Notes: generated by a model from the sequence alone, not told the origin. A stretch of DNA of 14,919 nucleotides from Gemmatimonadota bacterium (GCA_017889745.1 JAGGAG010000052.1:1-14919); one strand, 5' to 3'. Positions 1-7,567 are shown, counted from the first letter of the stretch. Translations and numbers: made by a program.

Positions 1-1304
1 CGCACGAGATAGGCGAGCGGGAGGATGACGGGCGTGCCGACCAGGATGAACCGCAGGGTGGCGGGCGCGTGCACCGAGAAGGCGGTGGCAAGGGCGATCG
101 CGAAGACGGTTCCCGGTACCGCCCAGGGAAGCGCCACGAGCCATTCGAGAAGCCGCGCGGTGGGCACCCGCCGCCGCACGACGAGGGCACCGACCGCGAG
201 CCCGATCACCACGGCGCCCGCCGTCGCGACGACCGCCATCCAGAGACTCGTCAGCAGCGGACCCGCCCGCACCGGGTCACTCACGAGTACCGCATAGTTG
301 GCGAGTGTGTACGCGGGTGGCAGCGCCTCGTTGGTCCAGGTACCGAGCGGCACGAGCGACACCAGCAGCAGCGTGCCGTGAGGCAGCAGCAGGAAGGCCG
401 CGAGCAGCCACGCCATGGCCGAGAGCGCGCCGCGCGCGCGCCGCGAGGCGATGGGGCGCGCGGCGGGCGGTGCTCCCTTGGAACCGCCGATGAGCCCTTC
501 GGCGTCGACCCAGCGCACCAGCACGAGGCCCACCACCGCGATCGCGGTGAGCGCCAGCGTCTCCACCATGGCGAGGCGATCATCACCGTTGAGCCGGGTG
601 CTGACGATCTGGGTCGTCATGACCCGGAAACCGCCGCCGAACAGGTAGGGCGCGCTGAACGAGGCGAGTGACGAGAGAAAGACGAGCAACGCCGCTCCCG
701 CGAGCGCGGGGCGGAGCAGCGGCAGCACCACGCGGGTAAACGTGCGCCAGCGGGTGGCGCCGAGGCTCTCTGCCGCCTCGTACGCGGAGGCGTCGATGCC
801 TCGCAGGCCCGCACGGACGAAGAGGTAGAAATACACGTACATCGAGTACGCATGAACGAAGAGGATCGCGCCGGCCCCCTGCAGGCGCCACGGCGGATCG
901 ATGCTTCCGGTAACCTGCTGCACGAGGCGCGCGGCGAACCCGGTCTCGCCCCAGAGGAACAGGAAGGACAGCACCCCAACGAGGGGCGGCAGCACGGCAG
1001 GAAGAGCGACGAGCTGGGCCAGCACGCGGCGTCCGGGAAACTCATAGCGCGTGAAGAGGACCGCGAGCGGCACGCCAATGCCGGCCGCGAGCACCACCGT
1101 CGCGAGGGAGATCCAGACGCTGCCCCAGAGGGCCTGCCACTCGTTGTGACGCGCCAGGAAATCGCGGAACCCGTCCAGGGTGAATCCCCGGACGCCACGA
1201 ACGGCATCGACGGCCACGATGCCGATGGGGTACACGACCAGCCAGGTGAGCAGTAGTGCGAGCAGCACCCCGGACAGTACGGCGCCCCGCCCGCGGCGAT
1301 TCAA
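1..1304 (-). CDS. ABC transporter permease, two-half FbpB-like type (3' end outside window)
   Basis: This is the membrane channel of a binding-protein-dependent importer, acting in the inner membrane with the ATPase and binding protein encoded just upstream. I translated the minus strand from a TTG at 1304-1302 and it stays open to the left edge: 434 codons, where the family is about 500-560 aa. Residues 8-32 form the first membrane segment. Several more follow, roughly at 62-84, 97-118, 144-166, 196-222, 248-264, 296-318, 350-376 and 388-410. The ABC-facing EAA loop of the first half is at about 176-200 (EAAESLGATRW, G182). A second half starts near 295, and its own EAA loop would lie beyond the edge. 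The start is set by a 4-base TTGA overlap with the ATPase stop and a GGAAG five bases before it. No ATG exists in this frame until about codon 155. Ferric iron is the likeliest cargo for this layout, but thiamine, polyamine or phosphonate importers look similar. Confidence 0.88.
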   Translation of the reverse strand, partial: MNRRGRGAVLSGVLLALLLTWLVVYPIGIVAVDAVRGVRGFTLDGFRDFLARHNEWQALWGSVWISLATVVLAAGIGVPLAVLFTRYEFPGRRVLAQLVALPAVLPPLVGVLSFLFLWGETGFAARLVQQVTGSIDPPWRLQGAGAILFVHAYSMYVYFYLFVRAGLRGIDASAYEAAESLGATRWRTFTRVVLPLLRPALAGAALLVFLSSLASFSAPYLFGGGFRVMTTQIVSTRLNGDDRLAMVETLALTAIAVVGLVLVRWVDAEGLIGGSKGAPPAARPIASRRARGALSAMAWLLAAFLLLPHGTLLLVSLVPLGTWTNEALPPAYTLANYAVLVSDPVRAGPLLTSLWMAVVATAGAVVIGLAVGALVVRRRVPTARLLEWLVALPWAVPGTVFAIALATAFSVHAPATLRFILVGTPVILPLAYLV

Positions 1305-2386
1305 CGGGCTTCCGGCGCGAAGAGGTGCATCCCGCCCTGCCCGCGCCGGCTTGGCAACACGCCGACCGACTCGCCGACGTGCGCCGAACCCAGCGGCGCG
1401 GCCACCTCGACCTCGTGGCCCAGGGCCAGGCGCACGCCAAAGAGGGACGAGGCACCGGCAAAGCGCAGGGAGGTGATCACGCCCTGCGCCGCGCCATCGG
1501 TGCCGGTCGCGAACCGCAGCGCCTCCGGGCGGGCATAGAGCGTGGCGGGACCCTGCCCCTCGCGCCCGGTCTCCTGCTCCGGCGTGAGGGTCCAGAGCCC
1601 GCCCCCTGGCAGCCGGAGGCGGAGAACCCCGGTGACGCCCCGCTCGACGATGACCGGCACCGGGCTCGCGCGCCCGATGAACGTGGCCACGAACGGCGTT
1701 GCCGGCCGGCCGTAAAGCTCCGCCGGCGTGCCCAGCTGCTCCAGCCGGCCGGCCCGCAGCAGCGCCACGCGGTCGCCCAGTTCAAACGCCTCGTCCTGCT
1801 CGTGCGTCACCAGGACCGTCGTGATCCCGATGCGCCGGATCACCTCGCGCAGCTCCCGGCGGGTCCTCTCGCGCAGGGTCGGATCGAGGTTGGAAAGCGG
1901 CTCATCGAGCAGGAGCACGCGCGGCTCGGGAGCGAGGGCCCTCGCCAGCGCCACTCGCTGCTGCTGGCCGCCGGACAACTCGCCAATGCGACGGCGCTCG
2001 AGCCCGGTCAGGTCCACCTGCTCGAGGGCCTCACTCACCCGGCGTGTGATGTCTCGCGCCGGGGCGCCGATAGCCTCGAGCCCGAACGCGACATTCTGCC
2101 CCACGTCGAGGTGCGGGAAGAGGGCGTAGTGCTGAAACACCATGCCGAAGCGCCGCCGCGCGGCCGGAAGCGCCGTCACGTCGACGCTCTCGACGAGTAC
2201 GCGGCCCGAGTCGGGCCGCTCGAACCCGGCCAGCAGCCGGAGCGCCGTGGTCTTGCCGCTGCCGCTGGGACCGAGCAGGGCCAGTACCTCGCCCCGCTCG
2301 AGCGACAGGCAGAGTTCATCCACGGCGAGGAGAGCGCCGAAGCGCCGGGTGAGCCGGTCGAGCACCAGGAAGGTGTCGGACGTCAC
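1301..2386 (-). CDS. ABC transporter ATP-binding protein (Fbp/Pot-type, with C-terminal TOBE-like region)
   Basis: The cytoplasmic ATPase that powers the neighbouring permease; 361 aa, typical for the FbpC/PotA group. Visible motifs: Walker A GPSGSGKT at 39-46, Q-loop Q85 in MVFQHYALFPH, signature LSGGQ at 137-141, Walker B ending DEP at 161-163 with catalytic E162, D-loop NLD at 166-168, and H-loop H195 in VTHEQDEA. Residues from about 245 on form a beta-rich tail consistent with the TOBE domain of this family. The start is GTG at 2386-2384, because it overlaps the stop of the binding-protein gene as GTGA and leaves 9 residues before the first beta strand. A longer in-frame reading from 2449 would add 21 residues inside the upstream gene and has no matching homology-like sequence. 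The gene overlaps the permease by 4 bases (TTGA). Function as an importer ATPase is secure; the substrate is not. Confidence 0.95.
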   Translation of the reverse strand: MTSDTFLVLDRLTRRFGALLAVDELCLSLERGEVLALLGPSGSGKTTALRLLAGFERPDSGRVLVESVDVTALPAARRRFGMVFQHYALFPHLDVGQNVAFGLEAIGAPARDITRRVSEALEQVDLTGLERRRIGELSGGQQQRVALARALAPEPRVLLLDEPLSNLDPTLRERTRRELREVIRRIGITTVLVTHEQDEAFELGDRVALLRAGRLEQLGTPAELYGRPATPFVATFIGRASPVPVIVERGVTGVLRLRLPGGGLWTLTPEQETGREGQGPATLYARPEALRFATGTDGAAQGVITSLRFAGASSLFGVRLALGHEVEVAAPLGSAHVGESVGVLPSRRGQGGMHLFAPEAR

Positions 2387-3474
2387 CGGCGCCGCGCCTC
2401 CATCCGCCGCCCGGTGCCCCGCACATGCTGGTCCCAGTAGGCCATCCACGCGCTGCCGTCGCGCGCGAGCAGCGCCCAGTCCACCGGTGCCACCTTCATG
2501 TCACGCATCACGGTGTCGAGCCAGGCCGGAATCTCGTCGCGCTCCAGGTCCATGCGCGCAGGAATGCGGAAGACCATGTTCGCCGCCAGCACCTGCGCCT
2601 CCGTGCCGCCGACGAAATCGATGAACGCCCTTGCCGCATCGGGATGCCGGCTGCCGCGCACCAATCCGATCGCATCCTCGATGACCACGGTACCGCTCGA
2701 GGGGAAGACGTAGCCGAAGGGCATCCCCTTCGAGCGGCTGATGAGGATGTCGGGGAGGTCCCAGAGGGTCACCAGCCCTTCCCGTCGCGCCAGCTTCGCA
2801 TCGAGAATCGCAGGATTGAGCGCATAGGCGCGGGTCTGGGCGTCGAGCCGTCGCAGCCACATCATGCCCTGCGTCGTGTCGCCGGTGGCATTGATGCTCC
2901 GCTCGATGACGAGGCCCCAGATGGCGCGCATGGTGCCGCTCGCCATGGGGTCGCGGATCAGGACCTCATCGTGCCAGCGCGGGTCCAGCACGTCGTCCCA
3001 GTCCTTCGGTGCCTCGTCCGTCGTCACCGCGTTGCTGTTGTAGGCGATCACCGCCGGGGTCCGGTACACGCCGAAGTAGAGGTCCTCGGGACCCCACGCG
3101 CGCCGGTCGATGTGGTCGGCCCATTCCGGACGATAGGGCTGGAGCAGCGAGTCCTGCACGCCGCGATCGAAGATCGTCGTGGGGCCGCCGAACCAGACAT
3201 CGGCCTGCGGATTGACCCGCTCAAAGCGGAGCCGGTCGAGGATCTCCTGGCTGCCGAGGTCGAGCCAGCGGATGTCGATGTCGGGCCGCTCGCGCTCGAA
3301 CGCGCGCTCGAGCAGCAGCAGCTGGTCCCGGCCGTGGGGCGAGTACACCAGGACGGGCGTGCGGGAGTCTTTGCGGCAAGCGAAGAGTGCCAGAAGCAGC
3401 AACAGCGTGAACGGTGAACGGTGAACAGTGAACGGCAACAGCCGTTCGACCAGTCCTCCCCGTTCACCGCTCAC
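2383..3474 (-). CDS. Extracellular solute-binding protein, probable lipoprotein (ferric-iron-type ABC importer)
   Basis: The periplasmic receptor of the importer; 363 aa. Residues 1-33 give a positively charged start, a leucine-rich core (23-30) and Cys33 in LALFAC, which would serve as a lipobox although Phe at -2 is unusual. The mature part carries features of the type-2 periplasmic fold seen in AfuA/FbpA-like proteins: LVYSPHGRDQLLLLERAFE near 42-60, ADVWFGGPT near 90-98, and the late block SSGTVVIEDAIGLVRGS near 247-263. The start is GTG at 3474-3472, overlapping the PIG-L stop as GTGA. The Shine-Dalgarno sequence is weak, so coupling to the upstream gene is likely. The first 25 codons lie inside a repeat element built of 7-bp units (see 3401-3494), so the residues PFTVHRSPFT at 14-23 are repeat-encoded. 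Iron is the best guess for cargo; I could not identify metal-binding tyrosines with confidence. Confidence 0.87.
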   Translation of the reverse strand: MSGERGGLVERLLPFTVHRSPFTLLLLLALFACRKDSRTPVLVYSPHGRDQLLLLERAFERERPDIDIRWLDLGSQEILDRLRFERVNPQADVWFGGPTTIFDRGVQDSLLQPYRPEWADHIDRRAWGPEDLYFGVYRTPAVIAYNSNAVTTDEAPKDWDDVLDPRWHDEVLIRDPMASGTMRAIWGLVIERSINATGDTTQGMMWLRRLDAQTRAYALNPAILDAKLARREGLVTLWDLPDILISRSKGMPFGYVFPSSGTVVIEDAIGLVRGSRHPDAARAFIDFVGGTEAQVLAANMVFRIPARMDLERDEIPAWLDTVMRDMKVAPVDWALLARDGSAWMAYWDQHVRGTGRRMEARRR

Positions 3475-3494
3475 TGCCTACCGCTCACGCTGTT
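3401..3494. repeat. Inverted element made of 7-bp tandem units (REP-like palindrome)
   Basis: The left arm reads AACAGC at 3401-3406, then four 7-mers at 3407-3434: GTGAACG, GTGAACG, GTGAACA, GTGAACG. The right arm, read on the minus strand, is AACAGC (3494-3489), then GTGAGCG, GTAGGCA, GTGAGCG and GTGAACG (3488-3461). The arms match at about 28 of 35 positions, and several mismatches are G/A changes that would still pair as G-U in RNA. Between them lies a perfect short hairpin, GAACGGC at 3430-3436 with GCCGTTC at 3441-3447 around a 4-base loop. The element covers the GTGA overlap of the PIG-L and solute-binding genes and codes for both protein ends. I saw no other copy in the window. Confidence 0.85.
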
Positions 3495-6143
3495 CAGGGC
3501 CAGCAGGTTCGCAAACAGCCGATACGCCCCCGGCACACCCGCCGGCAACTGCCGGAAGAAACTCAGCCCGGTGTACACCCACGTTCCTTTCCCCACCTTT
3601 GCGATCAGGAGGCCGCCCTCGAGCGAGGCCTCACCGGCATCGTGCATCTCGAGCACCGTGTGATACTCCGGCGCCCAGGCCCGCGCGAAATAGAGACCCC
3701 GTTCCTGCACCCAGCCATCCCAGTCGGCGGGGCCCAGCCGGTTGGGTGCGCGGAGGACCCGCGCACTGGTGTCGATGACCGTGACCACGGCGTTCTCGTC
3801 GGTGACGCGGTCATGGCCGCCGAGCAGGGCCGGCACCGGCGCTCCGGTGGCAGGCTGCGCGGTGGTCACCGCGCGATCGGCCGAGCCCGGCGGACGGCTC
3901 GCGACGAAGAGCGGGTACGGCGCATAGTTGCCGAAGAAGAAGCCGTATTGCTGGTACTGCACGATCACGAGCCCGCCACCGCGCGCGTACTCCAGCAGGC
4001 GGCCATTCTGGCTTGCGAGGGCCGAATCGGTCTCGTACGCGCGCGGCCCCACGACGATTGCGTCAAAGCGCGACAGGTCGGCGCTGCCGGGCAGGAGCCC
4101 ATCGATAACCTCGAGCGGCAGACCGGCCGCCACCAGCGCTTCCGGCACCAGGTCGGCCGCGCCGCGGATATACCCTATCCGCTTCACTGCCGGCAATGCC
4201 AGATCGAGGGCCGTGACCCGCGTCCTCGCGGGCGTGAGATAGCTGCGCGGCCTGATGTAGGGATAGCTGATGGTGACCCGGCCCTGCTCGTACCGGTTGG
4301 CCTGCGCATCCTCGGCCACGGCGCTCACGGCGTACGTCCCGGCGGGCAACCGCCCCGGCGCACGCACGCTGAAGCGCACGTCGAGCTGCTGGCCCGGGCG
4401 CGTCAACATGAACCGCTGGGGTGCAGCAGCGGGCCACCCCGGGGGCAACTGAAGGCGCACGGTGCCGCTCGTCGTGTCGTTCGCGCCGTGCTGCAAGCTG
4501 ACGGTAAAGGTCCGCGGAGTAGCGTCGCTCAGGCGCCAAGGCAGTTCCCCCGGCGTGAGTTTCACGTCCACGCGCGGTACGACGTCGAACGGCTCGCGGA
4601 CCTCGCCGCGCGCCTGGTCATTCCACCGATAGCTGCCTTCGCGCCACATCCACGCCGCGGGCAGCGGGGCGGTGACGAGTCCGGCGATGACCCCCGGCGC
4701 CTCGAAAGGAAGCCCCCTGTCCTGGGGGGTCGCGGCCGACCAGTCATACAGGTTGCCGGGCGGCGATGCGCGGATGAAATAGGGCTGCGTGAGCGGCTGG
4801 CCGGGAGCGACGCGCCCGGCGTAGCGCCACTCCAGCCCGGTCCGGGTTCCTGCCGGGAGGCGCCGCACCTGGGGTCTGATCCGCGACGGGTCGAGCGGTG
4901 CCGACAGAAAGACGGGCGGTAACTGGCCGAGCGGCACACCCACGGCCTCGACCACAAGCTCCATGGAATCGCCCGGCGCGGCGCGCGCGACACTTGAGCG
5001 AACGTCGAGGAGTGTCCCCGTCGCGGCCTGCCACGCCTCAGCGAGGTGACGAAGCTGGTCCGTCACCTCGACCACGCCGCGACCCGGTGACCAGGGCGTA
5101 CCCGCCAGCGGCGTGAGGATGCCTGCAGCGCGCAGCAGCCGGGCAGGCGTCAGGGAGTCCGGAGACGGTCCCCGGCGCAGCGTGTCGATCAACCCGCGGC
5201 GAATCGTGTCGATCAGCGCCGTGTAGAGCTGCGGACGCAGACCGCCGGGAACGGAAATCCCGCTCATCGTGGTATCCACGCCAGCCCACAGCCCGAATGC
5301 CCCCCTCCCGGTCCGATCGCTGACGAGGGCCAGCCGCACGACGCTCGTCCCGATGGTCTGCAACTGTCCCATGTCCTGCGAGCGATGGAGGCTCCGGCTG
5401 GCCATCGCGATCTGGTGGAGGGTCTTTCCCACCGCCGTATCGATTCGTGCGCCATCGAGCGTGAGCGTGGTGGCTGCAGTATCGAACCGGGTGCTGCGAT
5501 ACAGCTTGACCGCCACCCAGGCGGACAGCCCCTCTTCGGTCAGCAGTTCAGGAAAGGCGTCCGCATTGCCGGCCGCCTTGAATGCTTCCAAGGCCGCCCA
5601 TCCCGCTGCCTGGTGCTGGCCATGGCCATCCCTGGGCGTGCCGCTGAAGATCGAGACGATGATCTGCGGCCGGAACCGGCGCACGATGCGCACGACGTCC
5701 TTCAGGATCGTGTCGCGGGGCCAGTGGGCCCAGGTATCGTCGAGATTCTTGGAAAACCCGAAATCGTACGCGCGGGTGAAATACTGCCCCGCGCCATCGA
5801 GCCGCCGCGCGGCAAGGAGCTCCTCGGTGCGGAGCAGTCCCAGTGCCTCGCCCAGTTCGGAGCCGACCAGGTTCTGCCCGCCCTCTCCCCGGTTGAGGGA
5901 GAGGTAGGCTGCCTCGGCGCCTTCGCTGCGGGTAAGGATGGTGAGCAGCTCGGTGTCTTCATCGTCCGGGTGCGCCCCGATCACGAGCACACGCTTGTAA
6001 TGGCCGAGGAACCGGAGCGCCTGATCGCGCGCAACCGCGCCGCCGCTCGACGGGGGCCCCAACTGGGCCTCCAGCACGACCGGCGCAGTGCACAGTACGA
6101 CACCGATGAGGCAGCGGACCAGGTGGCGCAAACATCCTCGCAC
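3471..6143 (-). CDS. Secreted PIG-L family deacetylase with large C-terminal extension
   Basis: PIG-L (LmbE-like) enzymes are zinc-dependent amidases that remove acetyl groups from GlcNAc-type sugars. This one is 890 aa against about 220-300 for the catalytic domain alone. Residues 1-26 are a signal peptide ending VVLEAQ, which places it in the periplasm or outside. The catalytic domain spans about 50-300, with the zinc/catalytic AHPDDE at 57-62 and the second zinc site HGQH at 174-177. Residues about 380-640 contain beta-rich segments that look like carbohydrate- or NPCBM/Ig-type modules. Residues about 655-885 resemble a class I glutamine-amidotransferase/ThuA-like fold (FDAIVVGPRAYE, then GGGLVIVQYQQYG). 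The start is uncertain: GTG at 6143 gives the longest frame but has no clear Shine-Dalgarno. A TTG four codons on, with GAGGA three bases before it, also leaves a good signal peptide. The gene is joined by a 4-base overlap to the ABC binding protein. The true substrate is unknown. Confidence 0.9.
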   Translation of the reverse strand: MRGCLRHLVRCLIGVVLCTAPVVLEAQLGPPSSGGAVARDQALRFLGHYKRVLVIGAHPDDEDTELLTILTRSEGAEAAYLSLNRGEGGQNLVGSELGEALGLLRTEELLAARRLDGAGQYFTRAYDFGFSKNLDDTWAHWPRDTILKDVVRIVRRFRPQIIVSIFSGTPRDGHGQHQAAGWAALEAFKAAGNADAFPELLTEEGLSAWVAVKLYRSTRFDTAATTLTLDGARIDTAVGKTLHQIAMASRSLHRSQDMGQLQTIGTSVVRLALVSDRTGRGAFGLWAGVDTTMSGISVPGGLRPQLYTALIDTIRRGLIDTLRRGPSPDSLTPARLLRAAGILTPLAGTPWSPGRGVVEVTDQLRHLAEAWQAATGTLLDVRSSVARAAPGDSMELVVEAVGVPLGQLPPVFLSAPLDPSRIRPQVRRLPAGTRTGLEWRYAGRVAPGQPLTQPYFIRASPPGNLYDWSAATPQDRGLPFEAPGVIAGLVTAPLPAAWMWREGSYRWNDQARGEVREPFDVVPRVDVKLTPGELPWRLSDATPRTFTVSLQHGANDTTSGTVRLQLPPGWPAAAPQRFMLTRPGQQLDVRFSVRAPGRLPAGTYAVSAVAEDAQANRYEQGRVTISYPYIRPRSYLTPARTRVTALDLALPAVKRIGYIRGAADLVPEALVAAGLPLEVIDGLLPGSADLSRFDAIVVGPRAYETDSALASQNGRLLEYARGGGLVIVQYQQYGFFFGNYAPYPLFVASRPPGSADRAVTTAQPATGAPVPALLGGHDRVTDENAVVTVIDTSARVLRAPNRLGPADWDGWVQERGLYFARAWAPEYHTVLEMHDAGEASLEGGLLIAKVGKGTWVYTGLSFFRQLPAGVPGAYRLFANLLALNSVSGRQ

Positions 6144-6193
6144 GAGGCGGAGCGCCGGGAAGCTAACGGGAACGGACGAAGGGCGTAGAGGCT

Positions 6194-6709
6194 TCAGGCG
6201 ACCGGTGCGGCGCCGAGCGGCGTATGCCGCATCGACTCCCGCAGTTCGGGATGATGACGCCAGAGGTAGAATCCGATGGCGATCGCGGCCAGCGTGTTGG
6301 CGATGAGTACGCTGGAGAGCGGAAACAAGGATCGCGTCTCCTCACGGAATACCAGCAGTACCACGCAGAAGAAGAGCTCGAACGCGAGGAACACCTGCAG
6401 GAGCGCGTAGCGGACGAAGTGATTCTTGACGGACCAGCGGACGAGGTGCGCCAGGCCCATCCCCAGAAGGAGGAACACGAATACGTGGGCGGCGGTGTAG
6501 AGGATGATCCCGGTGAAATCGAGTCGGTCAACGTCGGGCGCCGACTTGCCCATGAGGAGCACCTGGCCCAGGACGCTCGGCGTGCGAAGGGGATGGCCTG
6601 CGGCGATGTCTCGAGCCAGGAACCAGAGGGCGACCACGCCGGCACCGATGAGACCGATCCAGGTCCCTTCCTCACCCACCGGCTCCCGCTGGTCAATCGG
6701 TGCGGCCAC
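6194..6709 (-). CDS. Hypothetical four-helix membrane protein
   Basis: I do not recognise a characterised family. The protein is 171 aa with four predicted membrane helices at about 16-35, 65-90, 98-121 and 132-150. Its N-terminus is short and acidic, the loops are basic (RWSVKNH near 91-97) and the tail RHHPELRESMRHTP is charged. There is no signal peptide or catalytic motif. The start is GTG at 6709-6707, because GAGGAGG lies four bases upstream; this is one of the best ribosome sites in the window. A promoter at 6736-6763 sits about 20 bases above it. PIG-L begins 50 bases after its stop with no visible terminator between, so this may be the first gene of the PIG-L/ABC operon. Confidence 0.8.
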   Translation of the reverse strand: MAAPIDQREPVGEEGTWIGLIGAGVVALWFLARDIAAGHPLRTPSVLGQVLLMGKSAPDVDRLDFTGIILYTAAHVFVFLLLGMGLAHLVRWSVKNHFVRYALLQVFLAFELFFCVVLLVFREETRSLFPLSSVLIANTLAAIAIGFYLWRHHPELRESMRHTPLGAAPVA

Positions 6710-6735
6710 CAGCCCTCCTCGTCCAGCCTTCTCCT

Positions 6736-6763
6736 ACAATACCTCTCCCGATTGACGAGTCAA
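6736..6763 (-). promoter_or_regulatory. Sigma-70-like promoter for the four-helix membrane protein (and possibly the PIG-L/ABC operon)
   Basis: On the minus strand TTGACT (6763-6758) is followed after 16 bases by TATTGT (6741-6736). Transcription would start near 6729, leaving a leader of about 20 bases that contains the GAGGAGG ribosome site. The TGA stop of the upstream membrane-protein gene (6762-6760) lies inside the -35 hexamer. Confidence 0.65.
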
Positions 6764-7113
6764 GAGAAGCGAGGCCGGGCGACGCCCTCGCCACGCACCA
6801 GCCGCAACGACGGTCGCTTGAGCTTGCTGCCCTGCAGGAAGGCAACTACGAAGGTGCCCGTGGCGAGTCCCACCAGCGCAGCGCCGAGCCGCAGCGCCGT
6901 GCCGTACAACAGCAAGAGCATGCCCACCGAAAGGAAGATCGTTCCAAAGCCGCGCACGATTTCGTCGCGATTGCGCCAGCCGGTCCGGCGACCCCAGGCC
7001 CAGGCACCGAGCAGCCCAAGGGCACCCACCAGCAGGATGACGTACCACGCGAATATCCAGAAGCGCAGACCGAGAATCTGGGTCTGACCAACAGCGGCCA
7101 CGGAAGCGTCCAT
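6760..7113 (-). CDS. Hypothetical three-helix membrane protein
   Basis: Not a family I can name. The protein is 117 aa. Hydrophobic segments lie at about 14-38, 54-73 and 75-93, with a basic stretch RRTGWRNRDEIVR between the first two and a basic C-terminus (KLKRPSLRLVRGEG) that is probably cytoplasmic. The start is ATG at 7113-7111, with GGGAGC about seven bases upstream. The gene lies 83 bases downstream of the DUF971 gene and 50 bases upstream of another small membrane protein on the same strand, so the three may be partly co-transcribed. A role in membrane or transport support is only a guess. Confidence 0.75.
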   Translation of the reverse strand: MDASVAAVGQTQILGLRFWIFAWYVILLVGALGLLGAWAWGRRTGWRNRDEIVRGFGTIFLSVGMLLLLYGTALRLGAALVGLATGTFVVAFLQGSKLKRPSLRLVRGEGVARPRFS

Positions 7114-7167
7114 GGGCCTGCTCCCGAAACTGAGATAGGGTTGTTACGGGGATGGAACAGGAGCATG

Positions 7168-7191
7168 TTAAAAGAGTGCAGGAAATTGCAC
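7168..7191 (-). terminator. Weak hairpin after the DUF971 gene
   Basis: On the minus strand GTGCA (7191-7187) pairs with TGCAC (7180-7176) around a six-base loop and is followed by TCTTTTAA. The stem is only five pairs, so termination would be partial at best. Confidence 0.35.
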
Positions 7192-7196
7192 CAGCC

Positions 7197-7529
7197 CTAG
7201 CCCTCCCCCCTGACCTTCCGGCAGGCTTCACACGGGCACCAAGCGAGCAACTTCTCGAAGGTGTAGATCCCCGTTCCATGGCCATCGCTCCAGCTGACCT
7301 TGAGCCCGTAACTCCCTACCAAGCCAATGGATACGGGACGGATGTCCGGAGGGACCGTTGCGGGCTGGAGGAGAGGGCGACCACTCATCTCCTCGACGCA
7401 TTCGGCGCACGGACAGGAGAGCCGAAGCCACCGTGCCGGGTACAGGGCGGCGTGGCCGGCCTGGTTCCACTCGAGCAGGAGACCGTCGTCCCGGCGGGTG
7501 ATGCGATAGGGCATGAGGGGCTGCTTCAC
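7197..7529 (-). CDS. DUF971 protein (gamma-butyrobetaine-hydroxylase-like N-terminal domain)
   Basis: A stand-alone 110-aa copy of the domain found at the N-terminus of gamma-butyrobetaine/trimethyllysine hydroxylases and at the C-terminus of HCF101/Mrp-type Fe-S carrier proteins. Visible signatures are LSCPCAEC at 38-44 (C39, C41, C44), GLKVSWSDGHGTGIY at 75-89 with H84, and a second CxCxxC, CPCEAC, at 98-103. C39/C41/C44/H84 match the spacing of the three-Cys-one-His zinc site known from the hydroxylase domain. The second triad would allow another metal or cluster. The start is GTG at 7529-7527, since AGGAG lies eight bases upstream. It is divergent from acnA with 95 bases between. The hydroxylase catalytic domain is absent, so it is not itself an oxygenase. 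A role in metal or Fe-S handling is plausible. Confidence 0.88.
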   Translation of the reverse strand: MKQPLMPYRITRRDDGLLLEWNQAGHAALYPARWLRLSCPCAECVEEMSGRPLLQPATVPPDIRPVSIGLVGSYGLKVSWSDGHGTGIYTFEKLLAWCPCEACRKVRGEG

Positions 7530-7567
7530 GGACCGTTCTCCTGTCCCGGGAGGGCGTCCCCGCGGGT

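Noticed and set aside
281..1461. Minus-strand frames with ATG starts at 281-586, 583-891, 617-1207 and 1042-1461
   Set aside because: They lie in the wrong frames over the permease. The frame from TTG 1304 is the one with membrane segments and the EAA loop.
2386..2449. Longer ATPase start at 2449
   Set aside because: It would add 21 residues unlike any ATPase N-terminus inside the binding-protein gene; the GTGA overlap at 2386 fits the other junctions.
3407..3488. Short regular repeats considered as a CRISPR array
   Set aside because: The units are 7 bp, contiguous and in two inverted arms, with no spacers and no cas genes nearby.
1256..4922. Long plus-strand frames (1256-2440, 2425-3417, 3642-4922) opposite the ABC and PIG-L genes
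   Set aside because: Antisense shadows of well-supported minus-strand genes; no ribosome sites or recognisable sequence.
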